The notes beneath the pieces are model-generated. The model saw only the letters and a program-made list of their open reading frames with translations. It did no database searches and was not told the DNA's origin. 64,000 nucleotides of DNA, from contig NZ_JAFEJT020000010.1 of assembly GCF_018555435.2 (NCBI RefSeq), positions 1 through 64,000 of the forward strand, in the 5' to 3' direction. A program made the translations under genes and the position numbers. Shown one piece after another: positions 55,302-63,968 of the stretch. This DNA is from Bifidobacterium amazonense (GTDB taxonomy: Bacteria > Actinomycetota > Actinomycetes > Actinomycetales > Bifidobacteriaceae). Numbering within the stretch: position 1 is the first letter of the stretch; each line of letters opens with the position of its first letter.

Positions 55302-55450
55302 TACCCCTCAGTCACTTCGTGACAGCTCGTCCTGCAACTATGGACGGAGCTTTGCTCCGCGCCGTTGCCGACTCGCCTGCCGGCTCGCACGTTGCCTGCA
55401 AACAGCGCTACTATTTGCTGCACGGCAACGTCCTGACAAGGGGAGCTAAG
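55302..55450 (+). repeat. Dispersed two-hairpin repeat, copy R4, split by about 100 bases
   Basis: The left half (55302-55328, starting TACCCCTCAGTC) and right half (55432-55450, CCTGACAAGGGGAGCTAAG) together match the intact copy R3. They are separated by about 101 bases. The hexamer GTCCTG occurs at both junctions (55329-55334 and 55430-55435), as a target-site duplication would. The inserted part contains short hairpins such as GGAGC-TTT-GCTCC. Confidence 0.65.
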
Positions 55451-55494
55451 AAGGAAAGTACGGCAGTCACGGTCCTGTAGCATTCGCCGGCCGC

Positions 55495-56220
55495 TCAGCC
55501 GAGCGTCTTGGCGTACGTGTTGCAGCGCGCGGCGAACCCGGAGAACACCTGTTCGGCGAGCGGCTGAAGCTGCGGGTCATTGGCGGCGAAGTCCTCGCGC
55601 AGCTGCGACTTGGAGCCTCCGGCCGCCTTGAGATCCTTGACCATGGACGGTTCGGCCAGCCATTCCTCGAGGATCGGCGCGCTGACCTCGAGATGGAACT
55701 GCAGGCCCAGCGCGGAGGCGAAGCGGAACGCCTGCACCTTGGTGCCGGCCGAGCGGGCGAGCAGCTGCGCGTCGGCGGGCAGGCCGACCACGTCGTTGTG
55801 CCAGTGGAGCACGTTGATCTGCTTGTCCCACATGGAGAAGTAGTCGTGCTTGTCGACGCGCTTGATCGGACCGAAGCCAATTTCCGGCGCGTCGCCGCGG
55901 CTGAGCTTGGCGCCGAGCGCGGTGGCGATGATCTGATGACCGAGGCACACGCCGAGCACCGGCTTGCCGACGCTCACGGCCGCCTTGGCGAGCTTCGCCT
56001 CGACCTTGAGCCCCGGATACTCGTCGTAGTCGGTGGCGCCCATCGGCCCGCCCATGATGACCACGCCGGCGACCTGGTCGAAATCCGGCAGGTCGGGCTT
56101 CTTCTTGGTGGCGATGTTCAGGGTCAGCGTATCGAGCCCCAGCTCTTCGAGGTTCGTCAAAATGCGTCCCGGCTTCTCCCACGGGACGTGCTGCAGAATC
56201 AACACTTGCGGTTGCGTCAT
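55495..56220 (-). CDS. Class I glutamine amidotransferase (GMP synthase-like domain protein)
   Basis: This 241-residue stand-alone class I amidotransferase has the nucleophile Cys92 in GVCLGHQ, the oxyanion-hole MGGPMGATD, and the His176/Glu178 pair in LQFHLEV. The catalytic triad is complete. Such proteins are related to the GATase domain of GMP synthase and often act on gamma-glutamyl substrates. The substrate is unknown. The start at 56220 is preceded at 7 bases by CACAAT, possibly a -10 box. The gene is divergent from cysS. Confidence 0.88.
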   Translation of the reverse strand: MTQPQVLILQHVPWEKPGRILTNLEELGLDTLTLNIATKKKPDLPDFDQVAGVVIMGGPMGATDYDEYPGLKVEAKLAKAAVSVGKPVLGVCLGHQIIATALGAKLSRGDAPEIGFGPIKRVDKHDYFSMWDKQINVLHWHNDVVGLPADAQLLARSAGTKVQAFRFASALGLQFHLEVSAPILEEWLAEPSMVKDLKAAGGSKSQLREDFAANDPQLQPLAEQVFSGFAARCNTYAKTLG

Positions 56221-56356
56221 GGCTTCTATTGTGACATCACCTACGTAAAGCGAATTCGACGTTTCGTGCGGCCGCGTCAGTTCACGCTCAGCCACGGGCC
56301 GAAACCGGGCATGGGACGAGCGCGCATGTCGGCCAACCTGAATACGCTTTTGCAGT

Positions 56357-58006
56357 ATGACAGAAGCTCAAGAACCGCATGATTCCAACATTTCCGACAC
56401 CAAGCCCGCCGCCGGCGCGGATGGTGCCGTGGCTAAGGCCGCGGCCGATCTGAAGCTGTACGACACGGCCACGCACGCCGTCGCCCGTTTCACGCCGATC
56501 AAGCCCGGCAAGGTCGGCATCTACGTGTGCGGCGCGACCGTGCAGTCGTCGCCGCATATCGGCCACATCCGCGCGGCCGTCGCGTTCGACGTCGTCCGCC
56601 GCTGGTTCCTCAAGCTCGGCTACGACGTCACGTTCGTGCGCAACGTGACCGACATCGACGACAAGATCCTCGACAAGGCCGCCGCCGCGGGCCAGCAGTG
56701 GTGGGCGCGCGCCTACTACTACGAGCGTGAGTTCACGCAGGCGTACGACACGCTCGGCGTGCTGCCGCCGACGTACGAGCCGCGCGCGACCGGCCACATG
56801 ATCGACATGATCGATCTGATCCGGAAGATCATCGACAACGGCCACGGCTACGTCGTGCGTGACGCCGACGGCAAGCCGACCGGCAACGTGTACTTCGACG
56901 TGGCCAGCTGGCCGCACTACGGCGAGCTGACCCACCAGAAGCAGGGCGCCGCGGAGGCGGACGAGGCGGCGGCCGTGGCCGACCGCATGGGTCCGAGCGT
57001 GGACGCGGCCGGCGACGACAAGTACAATCCGGTCGATCCGGCCGACATGTCGCCCGACAAGCACGATCCGCGCGATTTCGCGCTGTGGAAGGCCCCCAAG
57101 GACACCGATCCGATGGACGCGCGTTGGAACACGCCGTTCGGCACGGGACGGCCGGGCTGGCATATCGAATGCTCGGCGATGAGCCACCGCTATTTGAAGG
57201 ACATGTTCGACATCCACGGCGGCGGCCTCGACCTGCGCTTCCCCCATCACGAGAACGAGATGGCGCAGACGCGCGCGGCCGGCTACGATTCGGCGGCGCA
57301 CTGGATGCATTCGGCGTGGGTGACGGCCAAGGGCGAGAAGATGTCGAAGTCGCTGGGCACGGGCCTGTCGGTGCCGAGCGTGCTGGCCGAGCATTCGGCG
57401 TGGGTGGTGCGTTACGCGCTCGGCTCGGTGCAGTACCGTTCGATGCTCGAATGGTCGGACCAGGCGCTGGTCGAGGCGCAGGCCGCGTACGAGCGCGTGT
57501 CGAACTTCATCGAGCGTGCGGGCGTGGCGCTGGGCGGCCAGCCGTCGCGCGACGAGATCACCGCTGTGCGTGCGGATGATCTGCCGGCGGACTTCGTGGC
57601 CGCGATGAACGAGGACTTCAACGTGTCCGGCGCGACGGCCGCGATCTTCACTGCGGTGCGCAACGGCAATACGCTGCTCTCGCAGCTGGCCGACCGTGCG
57701 GATTCCGATGCGGCGAAGGCCGAGGTGCGCGAGGCGCTCGTGGCCGTGCGCGCGATGCTGGATACGCTGGGCCTCGACCCGCTGGCCGAGCCGTGGGTCG
57801 GCGGCGCTGCGGCCGGTGCGGCCGGCGAGGGCGCGAACCGCGAGCACGAGGTGCTGGACGCGCTGGTCTCCGAGCAGCTGACGGCCCGCGCCGAGGCCCG
57901 CAAGGCCCGCGACTTCGCGAAGGCCGATGCGATCCGCGACGCGCTGGGCGCGGCCGGCATCGCCATCGAGGACGGCCCGCAGGGCAGTACCTGGAGCCTC
58001 AAGTAA
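56357..58006 (+). CDS. cysS: Cysteinyl-tRNA synthetase
   Basis: CysS charges tRNA-Cys. The 549-residue enzyme has the HIGH-type motif PHIGH (about 66-70), zinc ligands in YVCGATVQ, GWHIECSAMS and HHENE, and KMSKS at about 327-331. An Ala/Asp-rich insertion of about 50 residues lies near 195-245, followed by DFALWKAPK. The N-terminus has an extension of about 32 residues. The ATG at 56357 lies 8 bases after TACGCT with no ribosome site, so the message looks leaderless. No T-box leader is visible. Confidence 0.96.
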   Translation: MTEAQEPHDSNISDTKPAAGADGAVAKAAADLKLYDTATHAVARFTPIKPGKVGIYVCGATVQSSPHIGHIRAAVAFDVVRRWFLKLGYDVTFVRNVTDIDDKILDKAAAAGQQWWARAYYYEREFTQAYDTLGVLPPTYEPRATGHMIDMIDLIRKIIDNGHGYVVRDADGKPTGNVYFDVASWPHYGELTHQKQGAAEADEAAAVADRMGPSVDAAGDDKYNPVDPADMSPDKHDPRDFALWKAPKDTDPMDARWNTPFGTGRPGWHIECSAMSHRYLKDMFDIHGGGLDLRFPHHENEMAQTRAAGYDSAAHWMHSAWVTAKGEKMSKSLGTGLSVPSVLAEHSAWVVRYALGSVQYRSMLEWSDQALVEAQAAYERVSNFIERAGVALGGQPSRDEITAVRADDLPADFVAAMNEDFNVSGATAAIFTAVRNGNTLLSQLADRADSDAAKAEVREALVAVRAMLDTLGLDPLAEPWVGGAAAGAAGEGANREHEVLDALVSEQLTARAEARKARDFAKADAIRDALGAAGIAIEDGPQGSTWSLK

Positions 58007-58026
58007 GACCCGGGCTCCTCGTAATC

Positions 58027-58148
58027 CCAAAACGACCGTAAGTCTGCCGCCCACGAAGGCTCCCGCAGACTTACGGTCGTTTTGGTATCCGCAAAAGACC
58101 ATAAGTCTGCGGCATACGCACACAACTGCAGACTTACGGCCTATTCCG
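58027..58148. repeat. Two tandem hairpins of exact 21-17-21 layout
   Basis: The first has arms 58027-58047 and 58065-58085, perfect over 21 bases, with a 17-base spacer. The second has arms 58090-58110 and 58128-58148, 17 of 21 paired, also with a 17-base spacer. Both share the inner arm TAAGTCTGC / GCAGACTTA. They lie between the convergent cysS and CDF genes; the first starts 21 bases after the cysS stop and may serve as its terminator (GGTCGTTTTGG). Confidence 0.8.
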
Positions 58149-58168
58149 TCCTGTGCGGGCGACACCGC

Positions 58169-59074
58169 TCAGTCGAAGACGAAGTCGACGTCGACGATGT
58201 GCAGGCGCTTCTTGAGCTCGGCCTCCAGCGAGCGCTTGCATTCGACCAGATCGGCCACGTCGATCGTCTCGCCGGTGCCGGAAAGGTAGACGTCGACCGT
58301 GTAGTTCATGCCGGTCTTGAAGATCAGCGTCTGCTCGTATTCAGTGTTGGCCGGCAGGTGACGCTGCGCGCAGGTCTCGACGAACGCGTTCGTCTCGTCG
58401 TCGTCATGCACGCCGCCGACCAGTTCGATGAACGCGTCCTTGAGCACGCTCACCGGCTCCTTGATCGTGCAGGCCACGAGCGCGACGGTGATGAAGAAGT
58501 CGCCGGTGTAGTGCAGGAAGTCGAGCGGGCCGCCGGTCGGCAGGAACAGCAGGATCACGGCGACCACGCCGATGCCGAACGACATCGAGCCGTCGACGAG
58601 CGTGCTCTTGCATTCGGCGGTGAGCATCGTGCTCGAGTTGCGGATCGCACGGTTCTCGCGACGATAGTAGACGTACAGGCCGAAGCAGACGAGCACGGTG
58701 AGGATCTCGTAGACGACGACCGGGCCGGTCTCGATGCGCTCGCCTTGGCCGAGGACGAAGTAGTCGTAGGCGACCTGCGAGACGTCGACGAGCGAGAACA
58801 GCAGCAGCGAGAGAGTGAAGATGGCCTTGCAGATCGCGTAGATCGGCTCGAGCGCGAACATGCCGTTGGGGAAGCGTTCAGTGGTGCGCACGGTGCGCGA
58901 GGACAGGTAGACCGCGACGAGACCGGAGAGCACGGAGATCGCGGTGAAGGAGAAGTCGAGGAACATGGCCTTCAGGCCGGTCATGAAGAACACGGCCATG
59001 CCGGCCGCGACTTGGAGCACGTTGACGACGATGCCAACGATCAGGGCTTTGCGTTCGATTCTTTTTTGTGGCAT
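58169..59074 (-). CDS. Cation diffusion facilitator family transporter
   Basis: This 301-residue membrane protein has about five to six helices and a C-terminal cytoplasmic domain, the layout of CDF metal exporters (Zn2+, Mn2+, Fe2+). The helix-2 metal site is visible as LDFSFTAISVLSG and the helix-5 site as CKSTLVDGSMSFG. The cytoplasmic domain ends in IVDVDFVFD. The metal-site residues (Asp/Ser and Asp/Ser instead of the His/Asp of zinc exporters) leave the metal open. The start at 59074 follows GGAAGG; ATG at 59089 is an alternative. Confidence 0.82.
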   Translation of the reverse strand: MPQKRIERKALIVGIVVNVLQVAAGMAVFFMTGLKAMFLDFSFTAISVLSGLVAVYLSSRTVRTTERFPNGMFALEPIYAICKAIFTLSLLLFSLVDVSQVAYDYFVLGQGERIETGPVVVYEILTVLVCFGLYVYYRRENRAIRNSSTMLTAECKSTLVDGSMSFGIGVVAVILLFLPTGGPLDFLHYTGDFFITVALVACTIKEPVSVLKDAFIELVGGVHDDDETNAFVETCAQRHLPANTEYEQTLIFKTGMNYTVDVYLSGTGETIDVADLVECKRSLEAELKKRLHIVDVDFVFD

Positions 59075-59404
59075 AGGCGGGCCTTCCATATTGCACGGCA
59101 TGTCTGCGTTGGCCCGCTTACTTCACTGGCCGGCTTACCGGAACGTCGCGGTTCCGGTGGCTCGGCTCGATTCGCGAGGGCGCACGGCAGTCTGCGTATA
59201 GGTGGTGTCCGAGGGAATTTCAAAACAGCTTCAGTATTCCAAAAGTCCACGGATTGCTTGCCCTTCCATGGTAACGAAAGGCGGGGATCCGGCGTTGCGT
59301 CCGGGGCGAAACCGTCCGGGTGACGGACGGGCCGTGGATGTCTGGTTTTCGACCGGCCGGCTTTCTCCGGGTTTTCCCCCGCCACGGCTAGACTGGTGCG
59401 CATT
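59075..59404. other. 330-base divergent region between CDF and ffh genes
   Basis: It holds the leader of the CDF gene on the left and, on the right, the ffh -10 box TAGACT (59389-59394). Between them is a decayed stretch with no frame or hairpin that stands out. Confidence 0.5.
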
Positions 59405-61048
59405 ATGGCAGCATTTAGTTCTCTTACCGACCGGCTCTCGAATGCGTTCAAGCATCTGAAGAGCAAGGGCAAGCTTTCCGAGGCCGATATCGACGGTACC
59501 ATCCGCGAGATCCGCCGCGCGCTGCTCGACGCCGACGTGGCGCTCGAGGTGGTGCGTTCCTTCACCGCGCGCGTGCGCGAGCGCGCGTTGGGCACCGAGG
59601 TGTCCGAGGCGCTCAATCCGGCGCAGCAGGTCGTCAAGATCGTCAACGACGAGCTGACCGACATTCTCGGCGCGGGCGTGGACCGTCCGCTCAACTTCGC
59701 GAAGAACCCGCCGACGATCATCATGCTCGCCGGTCTGCAGGGCGCCGGCAAGACCACGCTGGCCGGCAAGCTCGGCTACTGGCTCAAGGACGCCGGCCAT
59801 ACGCCGCTCCTGGTCGCGGCCGATCTGCAGCGTCCGAACGCGGTGACGCAGCTGCAGGTGGTGGGCGAACGCGCCGGCGTGCCGGTGTACGCGCCGGAGA
59901 AGGGCGTGCAGTCGGACGGCGGCGACGCGGTGTCGGCTCCGGGCCAGACCACCGGCGATCCGGTGAAGGTGGCGCGTGATTCGATCGAGTTCGCCAAGCA
60001 GAAGCTGTACGACACGGTGATCATCGATACCGCCGGCCGTCTCGGCGTGGACGAGGAGCTCATGAAGCAAGCGCGCGACATCCGCGACGCCGTGCAGCCG
60101 AACGAGATCCTGTTCGTGATCGACGCGATGATCGGCCAGGATGCGGTCAAGACCGCGCAGGCGTTCGACGAGGGCGTGGACTTCACCGGCGTGGTGCTTT
60201 CCAAGCTCGACGGCGACGCGCGTGGCGGCGCGGCCCTGTCGGTGGCGAGCGTGACCGGCAAGCCGATCCTGTTCGCCTCGAACGGCGAGGGTTTGAAGGA
60301 CTTCGAGGTCTTCCACCCGGATCGTATGGCCTCGCGCATCCTCGACATGGGCGATATCCTCACGCTCATCGAGCAGGCGCAGAAGCAGTTCGACGAGGAC
60401 AAGGCGCGTGAGGCCGCGGCCAAGATGGCCGAGGGCGAGTTCGGTCTGGACGATTTCCTCGAGCAGCTGCAGCAGGTGCGCAAGCTCGGTTCGATGAAGT
60501 CGCTGCTCGGCATGATTCCGGGCATGGCCGCGCATCGCAAGGAGCTGGAGCAGTTCGACGAGCGCGAGATCGACCGCACGGAGGCGATCATCCGTTCGAT
60601 GACGCCCGAGGAGCGTCGCAATCCGAAGATCATCGACGGCTCGCGTCGCGCGCGTATCGCGTACGGTTCGGGCAACACGGTCTCCGCGGTCAACGCGCTG
60701 CTGCAGCGCTTCGATCAGGCCGCGAAGATGATGAAGCGCATGAGCAACAGCGTGGGCGGCGGCATTCCGGGCTTTGGTGGCCCTGGTGCCAAGAAGAACG
60801 CGAAGAAGGGCAAGAAGAAGGGCGGCTCCAAGTCGGGCAACCCGATGAAGCGCGAGGCCGAGGAGAGGGCGCTGCGCGACAAGCTCGCCGGCAAGTCGGG
60901 CTCCGCCTCCGGCAAGTCGGGCGGTTCCGCGTTCGCCAAGAAGCCGCAGAACCCGGCGCTTCCCGCCGGCCTGCAGCAGGCCCTCGACGCGAACGGCGGC
61001 GAACTCCCGCCGAACTTCGGCGGCGGCCTGTCCGGCCTGCTGGGCTGA
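59405..61048 (+). CDS. ffh: Signal recognition particle protein Ffh
   Basis: Ffh is the GTPase that binds signal peptides and 4.5S RNA and targets ribosomes to the membrane. The 547-residue protein has an N domain, a G domain with GLQGAGKTTLAGKL (about 109-122), DTAGRLG, and SKLDGDARGG, and an M domain (about 310-440) with the RNA-binding SRRARIAYGSG. A Lys/Gly-rich tail with KKGKKKGGSKSG and a Ser/Lys extension follows. ATG 59405 lies 10 bases after TAGACT; GTG 59396 would be too close to the -10 box. A terminator lies at 61076-61103. Confidence 0.96.
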   Translation: MAAFSSLTDRLSNAFKHLKSKGKLSEADIDGTIREIRRALLDADVALEVVRSFTARVRERALGTEVSEALNPAQQVVKIVNDELTDILGAGVDRPLNFAKNPPTIIMLAGLQGAGKTTLAGKLGYWLKDAGHTPLLVAADLQRPNAVTQLQVVGERAGVPVYAPEKGVQSDGGDAVSAPGQTTGDPVKVARDSIEFAKQKLYDTVIIDTAGRLGVDEELMKQARDIRDAVQPNEILFVIDAMIGQDAVKTAQAFDEGVDFTGVVLSKLDGDARGGAALSVASVTGKPILFASNGEGLKDFEVFHPDRMASRILDMGDILTLIEQAQKQFDEDKAREAAAKMAEGEFGLDDFLEQLQQVRKLGSMKSLLGMIPGMAAHRKELEQFDEREIDRTEAIIRSMTPEERRNPKIIDGSRRARIAYGSGNTVSAVNALLQRFDQAAKMMKRMSNSVGGGIPGFGGPGAKKNAKKGKKKGGSKSGNPMKREAEERALRDKLAGKSGSASGKSGGSAFAKKPQNPALPAGLQQALDANGGELPPNFGGGLSGLLG

Positions 61049-61075
61049 CGTCGGATCGGCGCAATCGATTGTTAC

Positions 61076-61103
61076 AAGGCTCCCCTGCTGAACGGGGAGC
61101 CTT
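61076..61103 (+). terminator. Terminator of ffh
   Basis: AAGGCTCCCC (61076-61085) and GGGGAGCCTT (61094-61103) form a perfect 10-base stem with an 8-base loop, ending in CCTTATTC. Confidence 0.8.
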
Positions 61104-61117
61104 ATTCATACTGGTAT

Positions 61118-61897
61118 TCATACTGGTACGGAATCCCGCTTCAGAGCGCGCAACGGGATCGTGACGTTGAGGAACCAGCCGTCGTCGTGTTTGCCGGCGT
61201 CGAACGTGCCGCCCATGGCTGAGACCGCGGAACGGAAGAACGACAGTCCGTAGCCGGAGTGCAGCTCCCGTTCGGGCGTGGCGTTGACGGTGTTGATCTG
61301 CCGGATGACGAGGTCGCCGTCGCGCACGTCGACCAGCAGACCGTACTCGTCGGAGTGCGGCGTGGCGTGACGTGCGACGTTCGCGTAGAGCTCCTTGAGC
61401 AGTCCGGCGACGAATGAGTTGACGAGCAGTCCGTCCGTGGACGGCCCGGACACGATCATGCTGCTCCCGGAGAAGCCCAGGCGATGCAGGTACACGTCTC
61501 CGTCGGCGAGCACGTCCCGCAGCCGCACCGGCGCCGGGTCCGTGGACCGTCGCGGTTCGGCGTCGCGCGACAGCAGCAGTCGGATGGACTCGTGCAGATT
61601 GTCCAGCGCCTTGCGGGCCTGCTCGTTGATGAGCAGCAGCGTCTGCCTGTCGACGCGACCCGGATCGCGGTCCGTCAGTCCGTTCGCGGCGGTCTGCGAG
61701 AGGATGACGATCGACGTCAGTTCGGCGGTCGCCGCGTCGTGCAGCGATTCGGCGAGCGCGCCGTCACGTTTCTCTTCGGCCAGCTCCCGTTCGGCGAGTT
61801 CGAGCCGCAACGACTGCTCGCGCCGTTCGGCGGACTCGCGCCGTTCGCGCAACGGCCGGGACAGCAGGTCACGCAACGCATGCAGCACGGTGATCAT
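61118..61897 (-). CDS. Soluble histidine kinase-like protein (second pair)
   Basis: This 259-residue protein resembles the catalytic half of a NarX/DesK-type kinase. A Glu/Arg-rich coiled coil (about 14-48) leads to the phosphorylation helix SLHDAATAELTSIVIL with His53. A second helix and an HATPase domain with KELYANVARHA (N box) and GYGLSFFRSAVSAMGG (G2 box) follow. The usual DxGxG of the G1 box is not obvious; the position reads IRQINTVN. No membrane segment is present, so it must sense inside the cell or join another membrane protein. It starts 6 bases after the regulator gene. It resembles the kinase at 20716 without its membrane part and insertions. Confidence 0.75.
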   Translation of the reverse strand: MITVLHALRDLLSRPLRERRESAERREQSLRLELAERELAEEKRDGALAESLHDAATAELTSIVILSQTAANGLTDRDPGRVDRQTLLLINEQARKALDNLHESIRLLLSRDAEPRRSTDPAPVRLRDVLADGDVYLHRLGFSGSSMIVSGPSTDGLLVNSFVAGLLKELYANVARHATPHSDEYGLLVDVRDGDLVIRQINTVNATPERELHSGYGLSFFRSAVSAMGGTFDAGKHDDGWFLNVTIPLRALKRDSVPV

Positions 61898-61903
61898 GAT
61901 CGT

Positions 61904-62725
61904 TCAGCGTTCCGTCTGTGCGGCGGCCGATCGCGGCACGTCGCGGTACCGTTTCAGGTTCATCCAGCGTACGGCGACCTGCGCGAGCGTATGCGCGTGG
62001 AGCTTGGCTTCGGCACGGGCCACATACGTGCGTACGGTGACCGTCTTGACGCCGAGCGCGGCGGCGATGGCGGCGTAGTCCTTGCCTTCGATGAGCATGT
62101 CGATCACCGCACCCTCCTGATAGCTCAGGCGGACGGAATCCTTGGCGTGCGTGCGGATGCGCTCGTGAGCGGTTCGCGTCGTCTCGAAGCACACGTCCCG
62201 TGCCAGCGGGTCGGCGTACGTCCTGCCGCCGTGCACCGTGGTGATGGCCGACGGGAACCTGCCGGTGTCGGCCTTGGAGATGATGCCCTGCGCCCCGGCG
62301 TCCGCGGCGTCGCGCGCGTACACGTCGACCGGATACGCGGTCATGGCAAGGATCGGCGTAATCGCGTTCTCGTCGCGTATGCGACGGCATACTTCGGCTC
62401 CGGTCATGTCGCCGAGCGACATGTCCAGCAGGATCACGTCCGGCCATGCTTCGTCGCCGCAGCACAGGCGAAGCGCGTCCCGTCCGCTTTCCGCGACCCA
62501 CAGCACCGTGCACCACGGGACATGGGACAGTCCCCCGCCCATGGCCTGCACGGTGATGTGGTCGTTGTCGATCAGTCCGACCGTGATCGGATCCGGACGG
62601 TCCCCCGCATCGGCCGGTCCGGTCGCATGGCCTGCGGATGTTTCCGCCGGTTTCGGCGGGATGCCGCCCCGCACCCGTCCCGGTGTCCGCCCCGCATCAT
62701 TTGTTTCCCCACTTGCAGTTGCCAT
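61904..62725 (-). CDS. NarL/LuxR-type response regulator (second pair)
   Basis: This 273-residue regulator has an unstructured N-terminus of about 45 residues. A receiver domain follows, with VGLIDNDH (acidic pair), phospho-acceptor Asp101 in ILLDMSLGDM, Thr in AMTAYPVDVY, and Lys in IISKAD, and then a LuxR-type helix-turn-helix (KDYAAIAAALGVKTVTVRTY). The start ATG at 62725 has AAGGAG at good distance; ATGs further upstream lie in an unsupported extension. It precedes its kinase, as in the 20091/20716 pair. It is divergent from the CPBP gene, a possible target. Confidence 0.87.
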   Translation of the reverse strand: MATASGETNDAGRTPGRVRGGIPPKPAETSAGHATGPADAGDRPDPITVGLIDNDHITVQAMGGGLSHVPWCTVLWVAESGRDALRLCCGDEAWPDVILLDMSLGDMTGAEVCRRIRDENAITPILAMTAYPVDVYARDAADAGAQGIISKADTGRFPSAITTVHGGRTYADPLARDVCFETTRTAHERIRTHAKDSVRLSYQEGAVIDMLIEGKDYAAIAAALGVKTVTVRTYVARAEAKLHAHTLAQVAVRWMNLKRYRDVPRSAAAQTER

Positions 62726-63044
62726 ATCAGGCTCCTTGCCAGGCTCCTCGCCACGTTCCATAGCGGCCGGCGCGGATCCCCACGTCCACCGCCCTTCCCG
62801 AACATCCAATATAGCAACGCCGCTTACGCCCGTCCTCCGCCATTCGACCACGTTCAGTCGCGCCGAACGCACTCAATCCGCCTCGTTCCGCGGCTCAGCA
62901 ACGCTTCCGGACGCATGCGGCGCATTCGCGCCCGTTACGCTCCGTCAACGGACAATGACAAAACCTCACGCCGCGGCGCGATCGTGCGATCTTCGATCGA
63001 TACTGGCGTCAGTGCAGTCAGCGCACCATTCAGGGAGGGACATC
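62726..63044. other. 319-base divergent region between regulator and CPBP genes
   Basis: It must hold both promoters. The only notable item is CGATCG-rich sequence at 62980-63005 (GATCGTGCGATC, CGATCGAT), a possible operator. No gene is visible. Confidence 0.45.
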
Positions 63045-63968
63045 ATGGTCATGCCATCGTTCGTACGTGTCGTCGCATCGGTTCTGCGCGACGAACTGTC
63101 CATTGATCGCACGGATCTGAAACCGGTTGAACAAGGTCGCTTGGCAGCGGCACGACTGACGATCATCCCGCTGATCATCGTCATCATGGCGTGCGGATTG
63201 GGTCGGTCCATCATCGATTCCGTCCGAGACTTCCTGTCGTATACGCCGTCGAACGCCGCTCCCGCATCGGACGTCATCGGTCTGGACGACGAACTCGGCT
63301 ACGCGCTCAACGGTCTCCCTCCCGTCATTTTCGGAGTGCTTGCCTGCGTCGCGATGCATCTGCTGCGGCTGCCGGCACCCAGCTGCCCGCATCGGCAGGT
63401 CGGTGCACGAACCGGCGTTCTGGCGTTCTTTGTCGCTTTCATCCCGCTGACGCTCAATAATGTCCTGCTTCAATTCGCCATCGCCACGCTGCACCTCCGA
63501 TTCTTCGATGGTGTTTCCCTTTCCTTCCTGACTCCTTTTGGGGAGGGCGTGATGATGGTTGGCACCGCGGCCGAAGGCTTGGTGGAGGAACCGTTGGTGC
63601 TCGGACTCGTGGCCGTGGGGCTTCGCCGATGCAAGGTGCCATGGACGGCAGTCGCGGTCGTGGCGATCGTTCTGCGTATCAGCTTGCACCTGTATTACGG
63701 CCCTGCCATCGTGTCGTGGGCGCTCTGGCCGTTGCTGTACGTGATGCTGTATCGGCGCATCGGGTCGATCGTGCCGATGATTCTTGCGCACGGCGTGTAC
63801 GATCTGTCGATCGTCCTTGACGAGTGGTGGCTTTCACATATGGTGATCGCGCATCTCAGCGATCGTCTGATGCCGGCACTGGCATGGGTCGGGGCGGTGA
63901 TCGTGGTGGTTGTGATTGTGCGAAGAACCGTGCTTAGGCTGCGCGCTGTCCGCGCGGCCAAGGCATAA
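63045..63968 (+). CDS. CPBP-family intramembrane protease-like membrane protein
   Basis: This 307-residue protein has about eight helices and the CPBP (Abi/CAAX-protease) core in its second half: VEEPLVLGLVAVGLRR for motif one, ISLHLYYG for motif two, and LAHGVYDLS for motif three. The glutamates, the His of motif two, and the His/Asp of motif three are present. The Arg of the EExxxR motif is not at the usual spacing; the Arg pair lies nine residues later. Activity is therefore uncertain. The start at 63045 follows GGGAGGG; ATG at 63051 is possible. It is divergent from the second response regulator. In other bacteria such proteins process bacteriocins or anti-sigma factors. Confidence 0.8.
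   Translation: MVMPSFVRVVASVLRDELSIDRTDLKPVEQGRLAAARLTIIPLIIVIMACGLGRSIIDSVRDFLSYTPSNAAPASDVIGLDDELGYALNGLPPVIFGVLACVAMHLLRLPAPSCPHRQVGARTGVLAFFVAFIPLTLNNVLLQFAIATLHLRFFDGVSLSFLTPFGEGVMMVGTAAEGLVEEPLVLGLVAVGLRRCKVPWTAVAVVAIVLRISLHLYYGPAIVSWALWPLLYVMLYRRIGSIVPMILAHGVYDLSIVLDEWWLSHMVIAHLSDRLMPALAWVGAVIVVVVIVRRTVLRLRAVRAAKA

Noticed and set aside
56221-56356. T-box leader for cysS
   Set aside because: The gap is only 136 bases, has no T-box sequence, and the start appears leaderless.
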